Shown here: one piece after another, positions 63,928 through 64,000 of the stretch
How positions within the stretch are numbered: the first letter of the stretch is position 1
Layout: every line of letters begins with the position of its first letter
NCBI RefSeq assembly: GCF_002217395.1
Contig: NZ_MUHD01000042.1
Span: 29,960 to 93,959, forward strand
Reading direction: 5' to 3'
Source of the DNA: Flavobacterium plurextorum
GTDB lineage: Bacteria > Bacteroidota > Bacteroidia > Flavobacteriales > Flavobacteriaceae
DNA: 64,000 nt
Translations under genes and position numbers: made by a program
Notes under the pieces: model-generated
Told to the model about the DNA's origin: nothing
Databases searched by the model: none
What the model saw: only the letters and a program-made list of their open reading frames with translations

Positions 63928-64000
63928 AAACATACTTAAAAATATAAATTCTTAAAATTTCAAATTCCTACAATCGGCTCGTTTTTATATTCCTACAATT

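Overview
The window looks like a chromosomal segment of a Bacteroidota bacterium, most likely Flavobacterium or a close relative. The evidence is low GC, Bacteroidota-type promoters (TTG, spacer, TAnnTTTG), a long Ala/Glu-tailed ribosomal protein S16, TonB receptors with an N-terminal carboxypeptidase-regulatory-like domain, TPR-membrane-AraC sensor regulators, and dispersed GTCATTTCGA / CCTGAGCGAA hairpin repeats. No integrase, transposase, phage module or CRISPR array was seen. Most of the window is vertically inherited core and envelope genes, with one accessory peptide-secretion island.

Layout. 1-1950: rpsP, rimM and a tRNA adenine methyltransferase. 1957-14314: a peptide island. On the minus strand it has a VKOR-thioredoxin thiol oxidase, three small double-glycine-type peptides (one with a degenerate cleavage site), a C39-peptidase ABC exporter (PCAT), an HlyD adaptor, an S41 protease and a CarboxypepD_reg-like protein. 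On the plus strand is a tandem array of four short proline/glycine-rich leader peptides plus a decayed fifth copy, none long enough for routine ORF calling. A TPR-membrane-AraC regulator converges on the array. 14483-28768: housekeeping genes (glutaryl-CoA dehydrogenase type, DUF3050, nitrilase, GNAT, XRE, tRNA-Ser, LysR/MFS pair, asparaginase, acyltransferase, TatD, a second S41 protease) and an ECF sigma factor with a membrane TPR partner. 28888-35521: a small membrane protein, an acidic lipoprotein, a PKD-barrel protein, a membrane-anchored TPR-CHAT (caspase-like) protein and an overlapping retropepsin-like protease.

35628-42596: an RND efflux operon (pump, adaptor, TolC, TetR) followed upstream by yceI. 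Three copies of one 28-bp operator, GGAAACT-N14-AGTTTCC, sit at the tetR and yceI promoters. A polyprenyl synthase gene is divergent to them. 43884-47491: a hypothetical gene, a phosphoethanolamine-transferase-like enzyme lacking the expected nucleophilic Thr, another hypothetical and an outer-membrane barrel. 47608-51703: sucA-sucB. 51921-58061: a siderophore receptor with small DUF3325/DUF3649-like membrane proteins and two PepSY proteins, read as an iron-siderophore uptake and reduction locus. 58111-63848: a YwqK-like repeat protein, a TlpA-type thioredoxin, aspS and two exported hypotheticals.

The parts that look least described are the proline/glycine-rich peptide array with its export, redox and sensor neighbours, the CHAT/retropepsin module, and the TetR regulon defined by the three identical operators. 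Functions for these are inferred from domains and context only.
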